From Microbacterium sp. C7(2022) (GTDB taxonomy: Bacteria > Actinomycetota > Actinomycetes > Actinomycetales > Microbacteriaceae): a stretch of 64,000 nucleotides of DNA. A program made the position numbers and the translations under genes. The stretch spans positions 372,001 to 436,000 of the forward strand of contig NZ_JAPEHV010000001.1 of NCBI RefSeq assembly GCF_028823665.1, given 5' to 3'. A model generated the notes under the pieces. It ran no database searches. It worked only from the letters and a program-made list of their open reading frames with translations, and was not told the origin of the DNA. Positions 25,927 to 35,369 of the stretch are shown piece by piece (position 1 is the first letter of the stretch; the number at the start of each line of letters is the position of its first letter).

Positions 25927-26681
25927 GACTGCACCGCCTTGCGACGTGCGATGAGAAGGATGCCGGCGGCGACGCCGACAAGGGCGATGCCCCCCAGGAC
26001 GAACCAGACGGTGGCATCGGAACCGGTGACAGCGAGCGGGTCGGTGTCGTCGGTGGCGGCCGGGGTCTCGGTCGGGTCGGCGCTGGCCGAGGGCTCGGCC
26101 GTGGGCGAGGTGGTCGGCGTCACGGTCGGCGTGGGGGAGGGCGTCACGACGGGGGCCGCGGCGACCGCGGTGGTTGCGGTGGCGACGTCGGTGAGCGGGG
26201 TGCTCTCAGAGGTCGAGCTCACGAGCGTGACGCTGCTGACAGCGATCTCGGCAGATCCCGCAGCCAACGAAGTGAACGTGAAGGTCACGAGGGCCTGCGC
26301 GCCGGCGAGGCCGGGCGAGGCGCCCAGGCGCGTGTTGGTGAAGGTGGCCGAGCCGGTGTCTTCTGACACCGAGTCGAACCCGCCGTCGGGGAACGTCCCC
26401 GCGGCGTCGTCGAAGGCGAGGAGGGCCGGGTCGTAGGTGACGGTGACGTCGCAGGCGAACAGGTCGACGGCGGCGGATGCGTCGACCGACACGCTGACGG
26501 TGTCGCCGGCGGTGACCGACGAGGGTGCCGAGATGGTGATGCTGCCGGCTTCGGCGGGGGCGGCGAGTGCCGCGGGGGCGAGTGCCGTCGACGCGCCGAC
26601 GAGGGCGGCGAGGGTGGCGAGCGTCGCGAGGGCACGGCCGCGCAGGCGGCGTGTTCGTAGCGCGAGGGTGGAGTGTGGCAT
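25923..26681 (-). CDS. Cell-wall-anchored cohesin-domain protein
   Basis: A 252-residue surface protein. The N-terminus is a signal peptide (LATLATLAALVGASTALAP, then ALAAPAEA). Residues ~45-160 are cohesin-like: ITISAPSSVTAGDTVSVSVD, VTVTYDPALLAFDDAAGTFP, FTNTRLGASPG and ALVTFTFTSLAAGSAEI. A Pro/Thr/Ser-rich spacer follows, then a sorting signal: LAVTG, a hydrophobic helix and ARRKAVQS. LAxTG is the motif known for class E sortases of high-GC actinobacteria. ATG 26681 is used; AAAGGA is a little far upstream (about 12 nt). The overlapping downstream gene encodes a dockerin-amidase, the expected binding partner. Confidence 0.85.
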   Translation of the reverse strand: MPHSTLALRTRRLRGRALATLATLAALVGASTALAPAALAAPAEAGSITISAPSSVTAGDTVSVSVDASAAVDLFACDVTVTYDPALLAFDDAAGTFPDGGFDSVSEDTGSATFTNTRLGASPGLAGAQALVTFTFTSLAAGSAEIAVSSVTLVSSTSESTPLTDVATATTAVAAAPVVTPSPTPTVTPTTSPTAEPSASADPTETPAATDDTDPLAVTGSDATVWFVLGGIALVGVAAGILLIARRKAVQS

Positions 26682-26899
26682 GGGGGTGCCGGGTCCTTTC
26701 GCAAGAACGGACCGCCCGCCCACGGGTGCGCACGGCGCCCGCGCGCCGACGCGTCCTGAGTGGGTAATCGTCACTCTCCACCCACGGTGTTTCTCGAGCG
26801 TCACTCGGCATTACGCCCGCATTTCGCGACAGCAACCAAGAATTGATTCGATGATCGGATGCCGCGCCCGGCCGCTCCGCGCAACGCTAAAGTGTCGCC

Positions 26900-27367
26900 A
26901 TGCAGCGTCAGAGCCTCGGATGGACCATCATCGGCGTGGGCGCTGGTGTCGCCGTGCTCGGCGCGACCGTGCTGATGATTCCTGCCGAGGCATGGAAGAG
27001 CGGCTTGGCGCTGCCCACCTCGCTGGCCATGCTCGCGGGGGTGGCGATCGTGGCGTACGGAGCGTGGGTGCTGTGGCGCGCACGCCGGGACAACTCCTCA
27101 CCCAAGCCGGTTGCGGCGGTGCCAAGCGACGCGATGAGCGCGTTCCAGCGCCACGAGTTCGAGAACCAACTCTCCGAGGCGCGCGCTCGACTCGAGAGCG
27201 CGACGACGGCGCATGAAGTAGCGCTGGCGGCGCTCGAGCGGGAACCCGAGGGCAGTGTCTCTCGCACCACCTACGTCAACGCAGAGATTCGCGCGCGCGG
27301 CGACGTGACGCGGTGCACGCGTGTCGTACGCGAACTCGAGGACAAGCTCGGAATCACGACCCCCTAG
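26900..27367 (+). CDS. Small membrane protein with coiled-coil tail
   Basis: A 155-residue protein. Two transmembrane helices (IIGVGAGVAVLGATVLMIP and SLAMLAGVAIVAYGAWVLW) are followed by a cytoplasmic tail with a helical, heptad-like stretch (FENQLSEARARLESATTAHEV, then RVVRELEDKLG). No known family. It ends convergently with ugd, the two stop codons sharing the palindrome CCCCTAGGGG. Confidence 0.65.
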   Translation: MQRQSLGWTIIGVGAGVAVLGATVLMIPAEAWKSGLALPTSLAMLAGVAIVAYGAWVLWRARRDNSSPKPVAAVPSDAMSAFQRHEFENQLSEARARLESATTAHEVALAALEREPEGSVSRTTYVNAEIRARGDVTRCTRVVRELEDKLGITTP

Positions 27368-28674
27368 GGGCGGCCCATTCCGTAGTACTCCCACCCCGCG
27401 TCGCGCCACGCGCCCGCATCGAGGCAGTTGCGCCCGTCGACGATGATCTTGCCCGCGACCAGCGAACCCGCGTCGACGGGCGACATCTCGCGCCGGTACT
27501 CGTCCCACTCGGTGACGACGATCACCGCGTCGGCGCTCTGCAGTGCCTCGTCGCGATCCGTGACATACGTCAACTGAGGGTGCACCCGCGACGCGTTCTC
27601 GATCGCGGCCGGGTCGGTCACGGTCACCGCAGCGCCGAGTCCGTGCAGGCGCACGGCAACATCGAGCGCGGGGGAGTCGCGAATGTCGTCGCTGTGAGGC
27701 TTGAACGCCGCACCGAGCACAGTGACCTTCTTGCCGTACGCCGATCCGCCGAGTGCATCCACGACGAGGTCGACCGCGCGCTCACGCCGGCGCAGGTTGA
27801 TCGCGTCGACCTCGCGCAAGAACCCGACTGACTCACCACGGCCGAGTTCCTCAGCGCGAGCTGCGAACGCGCGAATGTCCTTCGGCAAGCATCCGCCCCC
27901 GAATCCGATGCCGGCACCCAAGAAGCGGCGGCCAATGCGTGCGTCGTGCCCGATCGCGTCGGCGAGCTGCGTGACGTCGGCGCCGGTGGCTTCGGCGATC
28001 TCGGCCATCGCGTTGATGAACGAGATCTTGGTCGCGAGAAATGCGTTCGCCGAGACCTTTACGAGTTCGGCCGTCGCGAGGTCGGTGACGATGAATGGCG
28101 TGCCCTTGGCTCCGGCGGGGTGGTAAACCTCGCGAAGAATCTCGGCCGCGCGCTCGCCACGCTCGCCCGCCGGAACGCCGACGACCAACCGGTCGGGGTC
28201 GATGGTGTCTTGCACCGCCCACCCCTCGCGCAAGAACTCGGGGTTCCACACGAGGGTCGCGCCCGTCGCTTCAACGCGCGGCGCGAGCCCTGCGGCCGTG
28301 CCGACGGGGACGGTCGACTTGCCGGCGACGATGTCGCCTTCTGATAGGTGGGGGAGCAGCGCGTCGACGGCCGCATTCACATACGTGAGGTCGGCCGCGT
28401 ACCCGCCCTGCTGCTGCGGCGTGCCGACCCCGATGAAGTGCACCGAGGCGCCGGATGCCGCGCCCATGTCAGTCGTGAAAGTCAGCCGCCCCGACGCGAT
28501 GCCCTCGGACAGGATCTCTTGCAACCCGGGTTCGAAGAACGGCGCTTCGCCGCGCGAGAGCGACGCGATTTTCCGCTCGTCAACGTCGATTCCGACCACT
28601 TCGTGGCCAATGGATGCCATCGCCGCCGCATGCACGGCTCCCAGGTATCCACAACCGATGACAGACAGACGCAT
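27364..28674 (-). CDS. ugd: UDP-glucose 6-dehydrogenase
   Basis: A 436-residue member of the UDP-glucose/GDP-mannose dehydrogenase family. It has the NAD motif VIGCGYLGAVHAAAMASIGH at the N-terminus, FIGVGTPQQQGG, KSTVPVGTA, NPEFLREGWAVQDTIDPDR, the catalytic-Cys segment GAGIGFGGGCLPKDIRAF near residue 255-272 and VLGAAFKPHSDDIRDSPAL. It oxidises UDP-glucose to UDP-glucuronate, a precursor for acidic exopolysaccharide. ATG 28674 is preceded by AGGAGA. It is at the left edge of the polysaccharide locus; the divergent Nudix-like gene starts 115 nt away. Confidence 0.92.
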   Translation of the reverse strand: MRLSVIGCGYLGAVHAAAMASIGHEVVGIDVDERKIASLSRGEAPFFEPGLQEILSEGIASGRLTFTTDMGAASGASVHFIGVGTPQQQGGYAADLTYVNAAVDALLPHLSEGDIVAGKSTVPVGTAAGLAPRVEATGATLVWNPEFLREGWAVQDTIDPDRLVVGVPAGERGERAAEILREVYHPAGAKGTPFIVTDLATAELVKVSANAFLATKISFINAMAEIAEATGADVTQLADAIGHDARIGRRFLGAGIGFGGGCLPKDIRAFAARAEELGRGESVGFLREVDAINLRRRERAVDLVVDALGGSAYGKKVTVLGAAFKPHSDDIRDSPALDVAVRLHGLGAAVTVTDPAAIENASRVHPQLTYVTDRDEALQSADAVIVVTEWDEYRREMSPVDAGSLVAGKIIVDGRNCLDAGAWRDAGWEYYGMGRP

Positions 28675-28789
28675 GGATCTCCTAGCGAACGAAACGGTCA
28701 GGCCGGATTCAATTCTAAGCGGACGGAGCTGCCCCCTCCGGCTCAGTGACGCGCGCGATTAGCGGAGACCGTGGCGCAAGAATGAGGAC

Positions 28790-29281
28790 GTGAGCTTTCT
28801 CCCTGACGACGAGTACGCACTAGTTGAGCGGTCGGTGCCCATCGTGTGCGTTGACTTCGTGCCCGTGCGAAACCCGCATGACGGCGAGCCGGAAGTCGGA
28901 TTGATCTTGCGTGAGTCGCCCTTCGGGCGGGTTTGGTGTCACCTGGGCGGGCGCATCCAGCGCGGAGAGACGATTCATGACACGCTCCAGCGCCACGCGC
29001 GCGAGACTCTGAATACCAGCCTGCTCATCGGCGTCGATCCCCAGCCACTCCGCGTGCATCAGTGGTTTCCGCCTACGATGCACCAAGACCTCAACATCGA
29101 CCACGGCATCGACCCTCGCAAGCACGCGATCGGTCTTTCGTTTCTCGTAGAGCTTGAGGGGGATCCGGAACCTCTCAACGAGGCGCTCGAGTTTCGGTTC
29201 TTTCGTCCTGGCCACCTGCCAGAGCCGATGTGGCCGGGGTCAGCCCGGCTGATTGAACTGCTCGGCGTTCACGTCTCGTAG
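28790..29281 (+). CDS. Nudix-like protein (DUF4916 type) with altered Nudix box
   Basis: A 163-residue protein with RSVPIVCVDFVPVRNP, VGLILRESPFGRVWCHLGGR and a Nudix-like helix GRIQRGETIHDTLQRHARET. Against the Nudix box (G-x5-E-x7-R-E-U-x-E-E) it keeps the G, first E and R but has R-H-A-R-E-T where R-E-U-x-E-E is expected, so metal ligands are reduced. The GDP-mannose mannosyl hydrolase branch also has a changed box, and the neighbouring GDP-fucose genes make such a sugar-nucleotide role attractive. GTG start at 28790. Its end overlaps the convergent Dabb gene by 13 nt. Confidence 0.65.
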   Translation: MSFLPDDEYALVERSVPIVCVDFVPVRNPHDGEPEVGLILRESPFGRVWCHLGGRIQRGETIHDTLQRHARETLNTSLLIGVDPQPLRVHQWFPPTMHQDLNIDHGIDPRKHAIGLSFLVELEGDPEPLNEALEFRFFRPGHLPEPMWPGSARLIELLGVHVS

Positions 29282-29550
29282 TCGCCGACCCACCAGTCTG
29301 AGATTTCGGCCATCGTGCGCGCAGCGCTCGCGTGGCCGGGGTCAGCCTGAAACGCGCGAAAGGCCTCACGGCTCTCGAACGTCGAGTCCTCAACAATCAC
29401 GCGCCCTTTACGCTCGTCGAGAGAGCGAGTTGTCGTCCATGAGATGACGCCGGGGAACATCTCGAACGTCTGCATCATGTCCACTACGGCATCGAGGTAC
29501 GCATCCTCCACGTGATCATGGACGCGAAAGAGCACGATGTGGCGGTACAC
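29269..29550 (-). CDS. Dabb-family stress-responsive A/B barrel protein
   Basis: A 93-residue protein starting MYRHIVLFRVHDHVEDAYLD, with FPGVISWTTTRSLDERK and HASAARTMAEISDWWVGDYE. These are the hallmarks of the dimeric alpha/beta barrel (Dabb) family, which has mixed and mostly unknown functions. GTG start. It lies 2 nt downstream of fcl and so may be cotranscribed with the GDP-fucose genes. Confidence 0.8.
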   Translation of the reverse strand: MYRHIVLFRVHDHVEDAYLDAVVDMMQTFEMFPGVISWTTTRSLDERKGRVIVEDSTFESREAFRAFQADPGHASAARTMAEISDWWVGDYET

Positions 29551-29552
29551 GG

Positions 29553-30536
29553 CTACTCGCGCAGCGCGTCAACGTTGTCGCGATACCAAGCGACGGTGCG
29601 CTCCAGCCCTTCCTGAAGAGAAATCTTCGAAGTCCACCCGGCATCGGCAAGCTTCGACACGTCCAGAAGTTTCTGAGGAGTGCCGTCCGGCTTTGAGGTG
29701 TCCCACTCGGTTGCACCGGTGAACCCCGTCACTTCGCCGATCGTGTCTGCGATCTCCTTGATGGTCACGTCTGAACCGGTGCCGACATTAACCTGGTCGG
29801 GTCCGTCGTAGTGCTCCATGAGGTGCAAACAGGCATCGGCCATGTCGTCGGCATGGAGAAACTCGCGCCGAGGCGTGCCTGTTCCCCAGTTCGTCACAGA
29901 AGCAGCGCCGCTCTTGGCTGCATCGTCGTAGCGACGAATAAGCGCTGGCAGCACGTGCGAGCCCTTGGGGGAGAAATTGTCGTTAGGCCCATACAGGTTC
30001 GTCGGCATCGCTGAAATCCACGGGAGGCCGTACTGGCGCCGAACGGCCTGCGTCTGCAGGATGCCCGCGATCTTCGCAATCGCGTACGCGTCGTTGGTGG
30101 GCTCAAGGTGACCCGTGAGCAGGGAATCTTCTCGGATCGGCTGTTCCGCGAACTTCGGGTAGATGCACGACGACCCGAGAAAGAGCACCCGCTCGACATC
30201 GTTCGCCAGTGCGGCATCGAGAACATTGACCTGGATGCGCATGTTGTCGCTGAGGAAGTCGACGGGGTATGTCGAGTTCGCCAGGATGCCACCGACTTTC
30301 GCCGCGGCCAGGACGACGTACTTCGGCTTTGCGTCCGCCATGTAGCTGAACACTGCATCACGATTCTTGAGGTCGAGTTCTGCCGACGTTTTGCCGACGA
30401 TGTTCTCGAAGCCCGATGCCTCCAGCTTGCGCCAGATCGCCGAACCGACGAGGCCACGGTGGCCCGCGACGTAGAAGGTGGCGTCGCGATCGAGCTCCGC
30501 GGGCGTGTATTCGACGCCGTCCACGGCAACCGTCAC
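29553..30536 (-). CDS. fcl: GDP-L-fucose synthase
   Basis: A 327-residue extended SDR. It has the NADP motif [13 protein letters not shown] at residues 27-39, [29 protein letters not shown] (catalytic Ser) and the Y-x-x-x-K site in [11 protein letters not shown], followed by [11 protein letters not shown] and [11 protein letters not shown]. It performs the epimerase and reductase steps from GDP-4-keto-6-deoxymannose to GDP-L-fucose. GTG 30536 overlaps the gmd stop by 4 nt (GTGA). It works with the adjacent dehydratase. Confidence 0.95.
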   Translation of the reverse strand: MTVAVDGVEYTPAELDRDATFYVAGHRGLVGSAIWRKLEASGFENIVGKTSAELDLKNRDAVFSYMADAKPKYVVLAAAKVGGILANSTYPVDFLSDNMRIQVNVLDAALANDVERVLFLGSSCIYPKFAEQPIREDSLLTGHLEPTNDAYAIAKIAGILQTQAVRRQYGLPWISAMPTNLYGPNDNFSPKGSHVLPALIRRYDDAAKSGAASVTNWGTGTPRREFLHADDMADACLHLMEHYDGPDQVNVGTGSDVTIKEIADTIGEVTGFTGATEWDTSKPDGTPQKLLDVSKLADAGWTSKISLQEGLERTVAWYRDNVDALRE

Positions 30537-31579
30537 TTCAGAACCAGGGTCGGCTCGGTGGTCCAGGACGCAAGGTTGACGGTGTCACGCCAGTCGGCCC
30601 CGTGTTCCAAGGCTTCGACATCGGCATCGACCATCAGTTTGGCGAGTTCCTTGCCGTCGATCGTGGGCGTCCACCCGAGCTTCTCGCCCGCCTTTGTGGG
30701 ATCGCCGATGAGCGCGTCGACCTCGGTAGGCCGGAGGTACCTCTCGTCGAACTTGACGAACTCCTTCCAGTCGAGCCCGACGTGCCCGAACGAGGTCTCG
30801 AGGAAGTCCTTGATCGTGTAGCCGACGCCGGTCGCGAGCACAAAGTCCTCGGGCTCGTCAACCTGCAGCATGCGCCACATGCCTTCGACGTACTCTGCGG
30901 CGTAGCCCCAGTCGCGGATCGAGTCGAGGTTGCCGAGGTAGATGTCCTTCTGCAAGCCGGCCTTTATGCGGGCGACGGCACGGGTGATCTTGCGCGTCAC
31001 GAACGTCTCACCGCGGCGGGGCGATTCGTGGTTGAACAGGATGCCGTTCACCGCGAACATGTCGTAGGCCTCGCGGTAGTTTTTAGTGATCCAGTAGCTG
31101 TAAAGCTTCGCCGCAGCGTAGGGAGAGCGCGGGTAGAACGGGGTTTCCTCGTTCTGTGGCGGTGGGGTTGCGCCGTACAACTCCGACGTCGACGCCTGGT
31201 AGAACCGCGTGCGGACGCCGCTGAGTCGCACTGCCTCAAGGAGCCGAATCGTTCCTGTCCCGGTCGTGTTCGCGGTGTGCTCCGGCTCGTCGAACGACAC
31301 CCGTACGTGGGACTGCGCTGCGAGATTATAAACCTCATCGGGGTTGATCTCAGCGAGGAGGGTGACCAGGCGAGCGCCGTCAGACAGGTCGCCATAGTGC
31401 AGGAACAACTTTGCGTCCGGGCTGTGCGGGTCGACGTACAGGTGGTCGATCCGGTGCGTGTTGAAGGTTGACGCGCGGCGAATCATGCCGTGCACCTCGT
31501 ACCCCTTCGCGAGCAGGAGTTCGGCGAGGTACGAGCCATCCTGCCCGGTGATCCCGGTGATCAGTGCCTTCTTAGTCAA
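30533..31579 (-). CDS. gmd: GDP-mannose 4,6-dehydratase
   Basis: A 348-residue SDR with [17 protein letters not shown] at the N-terminus, [35 protein letters not shown] (catalytic T/S and E), and [19 protein letters not shown] with the Tyr and Lys. It converts GDP-mannose to GDP-4-keto-6-deoxymannose, the precursor of GDP-L-fucose. The start is a TTG at 31579 with GGAGG 6 nt upstream, overlapping the end of the glycosyltransferase gene by 8 nt. No manA, manB or manC is in the window, so GDP-mannose must be supplied from elsewhere. Confidence 0.96.
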   Translation of the reverse strand: MTKKALITGITGQDGSYLAELLLAKGYEVHGMIRRASTFNTHRIDHLYVDPHSPDAKLFLHYGDLSDGARLVTLLAEINPDEVYNLAAQSHVRVSFDEPEHTANTTGTGTIRLLEAVRLSGVRTRFYQASTSELYGATPPPQNEETPFYPRSPYAAAKLYSYWITKNYREAYDMFAVNGILFNHESPRRGETFVTRKITRAVARIKAGLQKDIYLGNLDSIRDWGYAAEYVEGMWRMLQVDEPEDFVLATGVGYTIKDFLETSFGHVGLDWKEFVKFDERYLRPTEVDALIGDPTKAGEKLGWTPTIDGKELAKLMVDADVEALEHGADWRDTVNLASWTTEPTLVLK

Positions 31580-32882
31580 GGAGTTCCTCCGTGCTTGTGT
31601 CTTCGACAGGCTTCGTGTGGTCTGGACGAGTTTGAGGTGCGGTGCCCTCTTGGATCAGCGTCCCTAGTATTTCGGAGAAGCTGCGGATTGCCGTATCTTC
31701 ATCAAGCACTGTTTGCCGGTAGAGGCGAGCGTTGTTGCCGAGGCGGAATGCTTCAGCCTCGTCGGAGCCGAGTTCGAGCACAGCGGAAAGGAGCGCGAAT
31801 GGGTCTCCAGCCGGAACGACAACGCCTGCGTCTGCTGCCCTCACCTCGTCCGCAGTAATTCCGTTGAGGTCTGTAGCTGCAACCACGGGTCTGCCTGACG
31901 CGAAGTAGGACGTAAGCTTGCTGGGTACCGCCATTTCCGCTACCCCAGGGCGCTCGTTGACGAGCAGAATGTTTGCGCTACCTAGGGTTGCGGTGAACTC
32001 CTCGTCGCTGACAGGCGACAGAAACTCGAGGTTCGGGATACCAGCTCCCAACGCTCTCAGCCTCTCGAGTTCGCTACCCGCGCCGAGCAGCACGAAGCGC
32101 ACGCGTTCGCCGCGGCTCGATGCGAGCCTGGCGGTTTCAATGACGTTGTCGAGGCCCTGCTTGAGCCCCATGTTCCCTGCATGCAGAACGACGACATCAT
32201 CCTGGGCCCAGTTGTGCGAAGCACGAACTGCTCCAACGTCGTAACCGGGGGTTGGCGAAAGGTGCGTCCAGTTCCTTACCACGGCGACTCTGCGTCGTTC
32301 GACTCCGAAGTCGCGCACGACGCGATCAGCGAAACGGTTGTGAATGACGACGACCTGATCCGCACTTCGGAGCAACCAGCGTTCGATAGCGCGCATCGCT
32401 GCGAGCGCTATACCAGTTGCCTGACCGGTCTCAGCTAGGCCGAGTGTGTAGAGATCCTGAACCCAGACAACAACGGGAGTGCGAGGGTGGGTGACGCGCG
32501 CCCTAAATACGGCCATAGCTGATGCGATCATGGCGGGTGAGACCGTGATGATCACATCAGGTCGCCCCCAGCGTCGACTGGTGGCGCGCGCACCAAAGCT
32601 GAACTCGGAGATCAACCTTCGTATCCCCCTTGGCGACGACGGGACGTAGTGGCGGAGGCGATCGACGCGAACGCCGTCCCGATCGTCCCTGCGGTGCCAC
32701 TGACGACCTCCCGGCTGAGTCCGCCACTCCGGATAATGCGGATGCGTCGTCAGGACCTGAGTATCGAAGCCATTCCGGTGAAGGCCGCGAGCCATCGCGC
32801 CGGTATACGGGGAGATTCCCGTTGATTCGGGAGGAAAGTTCAGACCCAGGACAAGAACCTGGGGCGCTCGAGCAGAAGTCAT
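31572..32882 (-). CDS. Glycosyltransferase family 4, WbuB-like
   Basis: A 436-residue GT-B enzyme. The N-terminal half begins [20 protein letters not shown], the signature of the WbuB/WcaI-type branch that includes fucosaminyl and fucosyl transferases. The C-terminal half has [32 protein letters not shown] and [21 protein letters not shown], with the donor-site residues. ATG 32882 is selected by alignment to the family start; no strong ribosome site is visible. It is the first gene of the minus-strand unit with gmd, fcl and the Dabb gene, consistent with adding a fucose residue. Confidence 0.85.
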   Translation of the reverse strand: MTSARAPQVLVLGLNFPPESTGISPYTGAMARGLHRNGFDTQVLTTHPHYPEWRTQPGGRQWHRRDDRDGVRVDRLRHYVPSSPRGIRRLISEFSFGARATSRRWGRPDVIITVSPAMIASAMAVFRARVTHPRTPVVVWVQDLYTLGLAETGQATGIALAAMRAIERWLLRSADQVVVIHNRFADRVVRDFGVERRRVAVVRNWTHLSPTPGYDVGAVRASHNWAQDDVVVLHAGNMGLKQGLDNVIETARLASSRGERVRFVLLGAGSELERLRALGAGIPNLEFLSPVSDEEFTATLGSANILLVNERPGVAEMAVPSKLTSYFASGRPVVAATDLNGITADEVRAADAGVVVPAGDPFALLSAVLELGSDEAEAFRLGNNARLYRQTVLDEDTAIRSFSEILGTLIQEGTAPQTRPDHTKPVEDTSTEELLD

Positions 32883-33302
32883 CGGGACGACTGTATCGTC
32901 TTGCGCCCGCAGGTACGTTGCGGGTCGCCCCTGTACGATCATCGGTCCATGAGGCGGCGTAACTTCTGTCGGTTGCGGAACTAACTCGACGGGCGTCGTT
33001 TTAGGTGTCGAACACCGCAGACCCGTCAATGTAGGGTGGGATGCATCGTGCACCTGGTGATGAAGCTGCGATAGACCGTTGTGTCCGGCTCGGCATCCAC
33101 ACTGCCACCGCCGAACTCGGCGGCCGATCCAACGCAACACGTGTGCCTCGAGGGAACTGTGGTCCTAAACGGGCGCGCGTGGTCTCGGGTCAGGCAGGCA
33201 GTCGGATCGCTAAGACCATTCGATGCGGCGATGTAGCGTATTGACGCACGCGACACAGCCAGTGCCCTGAGACTGAAACATTCTCACTGACCTTGGAATC
33301 TG
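32883..33302. other. 420-nt divergent intergenic region of the polysaccharide locus
   Basis: This gap separates the minus-strand GDP-fucose unit from the plus-strand polymer-assembly unit, so promoters for both should lie here. Base composition drops through it towards the plus-strand genes. Two short frames (33041-33244 plus, 33026-33256 minus) overlap each other antiparallel and have no protein-like features. I saw no clear operator or hairpin. Confidence 0.5.
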
Positions 33303-34265
33303 ATGCCTGAAGCAACGCGATCCGCGAGTTTTGATCTTCCCGTATTAGTGATCGGCTTCAATCGCCTGGATCATCTAAGTCAGGTGCTTGGTGCCGTTGC
33401 GAAGTATCACGATGGTCCAGTCTATGTTCTACTCGACCGGGCGCGACCGGATCGAGGCGACGAGAGTGAGAGATGCGCGGCGGTACGCGCATGGGTCAGC
33501 GAGTGGAGCAGTACGCGCCACAACGTGTCGCTGAGAACTCCGGACGCTAATCTCGGCGTAGCGCGCGCAATTCCTTTCGGAATTGATTGGGTGCTTGGTG
33601 AGGGCCACGAGCGCGTAGCCGTCTTAGAGGATGACTGCGTTCCTGCGCCCGATTTCTTTTCGTTTATGGCGCAGAACCTAGACCACTATGCTCAGGACGA
33701 CCGGGTGATGATGGTAAGCGGCAACCAGTTCGTCCCCGCGAGAGTAATGGCCGACTACCCGTACTCTCACTATTTCTCAAACTTTATTCACATTTGGGGA
33801 TGGGGGACTTGGGCGAGAGCATGGCGACATTACGACCACCATATGAGGATTCTTGAGGATCGTAGAGCCCGCGAGGCGGTCTCGGATCTTCTCCCGAGGC
33901 GTCGTGAGGCAAATCAGTTCATTAAGCTGTGGCTGCGTCAGAAATCGGATCCGAACGACCAAGCATGGGCGTCTCGATGGATGTTGTCATGCATCTCGCA
34001 GAGCGGGCTTTGTGTATGCCCGACAAAGAACTTAGTCCGAAATATAGGATTTGGTGGTAGCAGCACGCACACGCGATACGCATCCAAGTATCAAGTAGTT
34101 CCACTTCAGCGACTGGACTCCGACCTCCAACCTCCGAGTGAGGTGCACCCATGGCGAGCGGCCGATCGATGGTGGTTTGACCATCTGATCTGGAAGAACC
34201 CGTTAGCTCGAGCGCGAAGGCTCGCGTCGCGAATCTCCCCTGCGTCTGTTGAGGACGAGATCTGA
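33303..34265 (+). CDS. Glycosyltransferase family 2-like protein
   Basis: A 320-residue GT-A enzyme. It starts FDLPVLVIGFNRLDHLSQVL, has VYVLLDRARPDRGDES and NLGVARAIPFGIDWVL, and the metal-binding D-D pair in VAVLEDDCVPAPDFF near residue 107. HIWGWGTWARAWRHYD and SRWMLSCISQSGLCVCPTKN follow, the pattern of HlpA-like or sugar-transferring proteins that resemble glycan branching enzymes. First gene of the plus-strand polymer unit. Its stop overlaps the next start by 1 nt (TGATG). Acceptor and donor sugars are unknown. Confidence 0.8.
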   Translation: MPEATRSASFDLPVLVIGFNRLDHLSQVLGAVAKYHDGPVYVLLDRARPDRGDESERCAAVRAWVSEWSSTRHNVSLRTPDANLGVARAIPFGIDWVLGEGHERVAVLEDDCVPAPDFFSFMAQNLDHYAQDDRVMMVSGNQFVPARVMADYPYSHYFSNFIHIWGWGTWARAWRHYDHHMRILEDRRAREAVSDLLPRRREANQFIKLWLRQKSDPNDQAWASRWMLSCISQSGLCVCPTKNLVRNIGFGGSSTHTRYASKYQVVPLQRLDSDLQPPSEVHPWRAADRWWFDHLIWKNPLARARRLASRISPASVEDEI

Positions 34266-35302
34266 TGTCGAACGCACTAGGCAACATCGCGATCTGGGGT
34301 TCATACGGGCACGGGAACTTCGGCGACGACTTGATGGCAGACATTTTCGCGCGGCATCTTAGGCGTCGGGGTCGAGTCCCGGTGGTGATCTCCAGTAACT
34401 CAGGCCTGGGGGACGAGATCGACGCAGAAGCATTGCCGTCGCTAGCGACGTGGACTCGCGGCCCTATAGTCATCGGCGGCGGTGCGATGCTCTCGACGAC
34501 ATCGGTCGTCAGAACACTCGCTAGCCCGGCATCGCGGGTCGTAGAAAAAGAGTTTCGGGATCTGAATAGGTGTCTCAAGAGCGGTAGATCAGCGGTCGTG
34601 CCCATCTCCATAGGGAGCGATGGAGTTGAGCGGCCTCGGATTTGGGGAAGTCGTCGAGCCTTCTTTGCTGGCCCGTTGCCGGCGTACGGGACGGTCCGCC
34701 TGCGGTCTGATGTCGAACTCATGCAACGAGTATTCGGGAAGAGATACCGCCATTACCCTGACGTGTTGTTCGCCACTCGGCGCTTCTACGACATAGGTGC
34801 CGTCCGGGAGGACGGATTTGTGGTCGGAGTCAGCTTGAACGCAAGGCACGCTCTTCCCGTCGTGGAGGCCATACAAGCGCGGTTTGGGAAGGAAGTCAAA
34901 GTCGTCCCGCTAATCACCCACAGCTCGCATTTCGAGTCGCCTTACGAGTGGGGTGTTGGCACGCAAGCAGCTGTCCGCTATGAGGGTCTCCAGGCGTTTA
35001 TCCGCACGCTCAGCTCTATGTCGGTAGTCGTCACCGACAAGCTTCACGTCGGCCTCGTTGCCGCCGTTTGCGGTGTTCCGTTTGTTTCATTCGGAGGGCG
35101 GGGAAAAACCGTTTCGCAGCATCGGGAGCTTGGAATAGAAGGTGCGCTGGCCCCCAGTCCAGACGCCGTGGTTCAGATTCTTTCGTCAATCCTGGATGGG
35201 AACTCGCGACCGACAATGGCGGATGTTGTCGATCGCGAGGAGTTGGATGAGCGGGCGCTCGGCCATCTTGATGCTCTGGATGAATGGCTGAGCGAGCGCT
35301 AG
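34265..35302 (+). CDS. Polysaccharide pyruvyl transferase family protein
   Basis: A 345-residue protein with IAIWGSYGHGNFGDDLMADI at the N-terminus and VVTDKLHVGLVAAVCGVPFV near residue 255, both typical of the CsaB/WcaK pyruvyl transferases, which attach a pyruvate ketal to a sugar using phosphoenolpyruvate. The Gly-rich N-terminal loop and the conserved Lys/His are kept. It gives the finished polysaccharide negative charges. Unlike upstream genes the third-position composition is lower in GC. Confidence 0.87.
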   Translation: MSNALGNIAIWGSYGHGNFGDDLMADIFARHLRRRGRVPVVISSNSGLGDEIDAEALPSLATWTRGPIVIGGGAMLSTTSVVRTLASPASRVVEKEFRDLNRCLKSGRSAVVPISIGSDGVERPRIWGSRRAFFAGPLPAYGTVRLRSDVELMQRVFGKRYRHYPDVLFATRRFYDIGAVREDGFVVGVSLNARHALPVVEAIQARFGKEVKVVPLITHSSHFESPYEWGVGTQAAVRYEGLQAFIRTLSSMSVVVTDKLHVGLVAAVCGVPFVSFGGRGKTVSQHRELGIEGALAPSPDAVVQILSSILDGNSRPTMADVVDREELDERALGHLDALDEWLSER

Positions 35303-35369
35303 TGGGCCTCAAGGATTCGCGACGCGGTCGCGCTAGTACCTCAGTAGCGCCAGATCTTCCCGAACGCAT

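Noticed and set aside
33026..33256. Small genes in the 420-nt gap of the polysaccharide locus
   Set aside because: Two antiparallel frames overlap each other, with no ribosome site or protein-like composition.
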